From assembly GCA_020528935.1 (NCBI GenBank), contig JAJDFU010000277.1:1-6993 (forward strand): a stretch of 6,993 nt of DNA, in the 5' to 3' direction. A program made the translations under genes and the position numbers. The notes under the pieces were generated by a model that saw nothing but the letters and a program-made list of their open reading frames with translations, was not told where the DNA came from and ran no database searches. This document shows, piece after piece, positions 6,601 through 6,993 of the stretch. Source of the stretch: Saprospiraceae bacterium. Lineage in GTDB: Bacteria; Bacteroidota; Bacteroidia; Chitinophagales; Saprospiraceae. Within the stretch, counting starts at the first letter, position 1. The number at the start of each line of letters is the position of its first letter.

Positions 6601-6993
6601 GCGCCTCAGCCGCAACGCTTTCGAGCGCCTGCCCGCCGGCTTGCTGGTACAGGGCGGGGATGCTTTCCACGCCTCCGGCGAATATGTGGGCCGCGACTAT
6701 ACCTTTGAGCAACTCATTCTGGACGATACGGATTTCGCCACCCAACGCCCCGGGGAAGGCCTGCGCATGGAACAGGACGAATACGACGGCTTCGTTCGGG
6801 CCAATGCCGTAGCGCTGTCGCCCCAGGGGCGGCGCAATGCGCTCGCCCAAAACCAGAGCGGGGCGAGGGGGCAGCACAGCCAAGCCGCCTTTGTCCGTGC
6901 GCGCCGGGCGGCCCTCCAGCCGCTCGTCCAACAGGGCCACCCACCCGTCTTCGCCGGTCCCTCGTACCACACTCCGACCCACCCGACCGGATC
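3629..6993 (+). CDS. Very large DUF6603-like protein, 3' end missing
   Basis: The frame is open from ATG 3629 to the window end, at least 1121 residues. An in-frame TAG at 3608-3610 makes ATG 3629 the first ATG; AGGA lies three bases upstream, closer than ideal. No signal peptide is seen at this start. Residues 1-130 look helical and charged, with leucine heptad-like spacing. Residues 130-210 are rich in aromatic residues (YYAAQPVQWERMPAFF). From about 425 to 870 the sequence matches my memory of DUF6603, a family of unknown function. Landmarks are LGPLEIQGISLGIKP (427-441), GGGYLFFDFEKGEY (from 514), GVGGLIAINRG (581-591), MGILGWGTPTLIEVELGL (642-659), GGFHPAFRAP (741-750), AYFAVTPNTVQFGA (778-791) and LSGPTPWHIKGKASF (847-861). 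This part is mostly alternating hydrophobic strands with many glycines, suggesting a large beta structure. A later segment, with HPAGVLSIRQ (928-937) and FAPAEFLRLSD (979-989), resembles a conserved tail of large hypothetical proteins. The function and cell location are unknown; the family assignment is from memory, not from a search. Confidence 0.85.
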   Translation, partial: MPNSNNASKPTSQILLEELLKVFEPLQNPSELLDRLIVSAGLQATAGELEQEMENVKTAAGQLPQGDASGAIDQATQDLNDLYQLIRGLTQPPFPGDFARLLVDYLVADYLRNHQAAFYHLAVLFGWIRYKLDEDEFDPDAPYYAAQPVQWERMPAFFTDAAQQFSQADHGWNTDRFAGNFFILLYHLGQWLDVLHGNFSFPMGASGISWGEEELHLNLLSASDAGGDGEISADFGFQIRYLAEGKGGLQAGPEGSVEANIEVPLPGKNTAGSAATNLPDLTYMLNTRVDVSSGFSIQVLPQQVRLVPEEGALRAELLNGLRVDKSGGRINLMVSADGNRLDLRSFTARAGTRIATGEALEFLAEVHLREGRILIRKTGNDGFLNALLPREGIVALFDLFLGWSSEQGIYFGGSAGLEIKLPAHIELGPLEIQGISLGIKPQAGPGQEPGFDVPLGLDVQLLLGPFTAVVQDMGIRALVSYRESGGNIGPLDLDIGFKPPKGIGLSLEMPSVQGGGYLFFDFEKGEYAGAAELTIKQTVSVKAIGIITTKKPDGSPGFSFLLLITAEFKPIQLGYGFTLNGVGGLIAINRGMSLEALAEGVRTNAIDAVMFPDDPVAQAPRIIADLNRFFPVAEGRYSFGLMGILGWGTPTLIEVELGLMIQVPDPVVLAILGVVRMELPDKAAPVISLKANFIGAIDFERQYMFFFAALYDSRLQQYQLEGEMYFTISWGEQPNFLFTVGGFHPAFRAPALPNLSGPLKRITLNLLPTDNPRLTLQAYFAVTPNTVQFGASIDFYFKVSEFRVVGYLYLDALFRFNPFTFIVEIGAGLSVMLGGAELLGIHLRGTLSGPTPWHIKGKASFRVFFVKVKVQVSRRFGKQQRQILPPRPVLPDLVEALRDLRNWQAELPRFAEQQVAFRELPEDELVLHPAGVLSIRQNRMPLEFHFQKVGNQRPADYGFFRIAIDQYPAEGVALVRDNFAPAEFLRLSDSQRLSRNAFERLPAGLLVQGGDAFHASGEYVGRDYTFEQLILDDTDFATQRPGEGLRMEQDEYDGFVRANAVALSPQGRRNALAQNQSGARGQHSQAAFVRARRAALQPLVQQGHPPVFAGPSYHTPTHPTG

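Noticed and set aside
5815..6708. 297-codon + strand open frame in another phase
   Set aside because: Rich in R, P, A, G and H in the way expected of a shifted reading of the large gene, whose own frame continues through it without a stop.
6278..6982. 234-codon - strand open frame near the right end
   Set aside because: Antisense shadow of the conserved C-terminal part of the large gene; no family likeness.

Overview
The window looks like a chromosomal segment of a moderately GC-rich member of the Bacteroidota, possibly a Saprospiria/Lewinella-like lineage. This rests on three things: the membrane-anchored form of the AraC-family regulator (seven hydrophobic segments fused to a C-terminal helix-turn-helix domain), weak or absent Shine-Dalgarno sites, and short A/T-rich spacers between G/C-rich genes. 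No database search was possible, so the taxonomy is inference. No rRNA, tRNA, CRISPR array, transposase or integrase is visible.

Left part (1-1697). The 3' end of a BON-domain protein gene enters from the left on the + strand. It converges on a complete MFS drug-efflux-type transporter gene on the - strand. A hairpin terminator for the BON gene lies inside the last codons of the transporter gene. A 223-bp divergent control region with several nested inverted repeats separates the transporter from the next gene.

Middle part (1698-3380). A complete membrane-bound AraC-type regulator gene reads rightward. Being divergent from the transporter, it is a natural candidate to control that gene, itself, or both. 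It is followed by a poorly conserved-looking stretch with one plausible small hypothetical gene (117 aa). That gene carries a twofold internal motif and is followed by a very strong intrinsic terminator.

Right part (3381-6993). After a 248-bp leader, a very large gene begins at 3629 and stays open to the end of the window (at least 1121 codons). Its central part matches my memory of the DUF6603 family of large uncharacterised bacterial proteins. The 3' end is missing, and its function is unknown. It is the most interesting object here. Its leader holds a 10-bp direct repeat and an out-of-frame lipobox-like stretch.

Overall, the first two complete genes form a plausible regulator-transporter pair, the small gene is an uncertain solo unit, and the large DUF6603-like gene starts a separate transcription unit. 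I found no clear evidence for a new multi-gene system inside this window.
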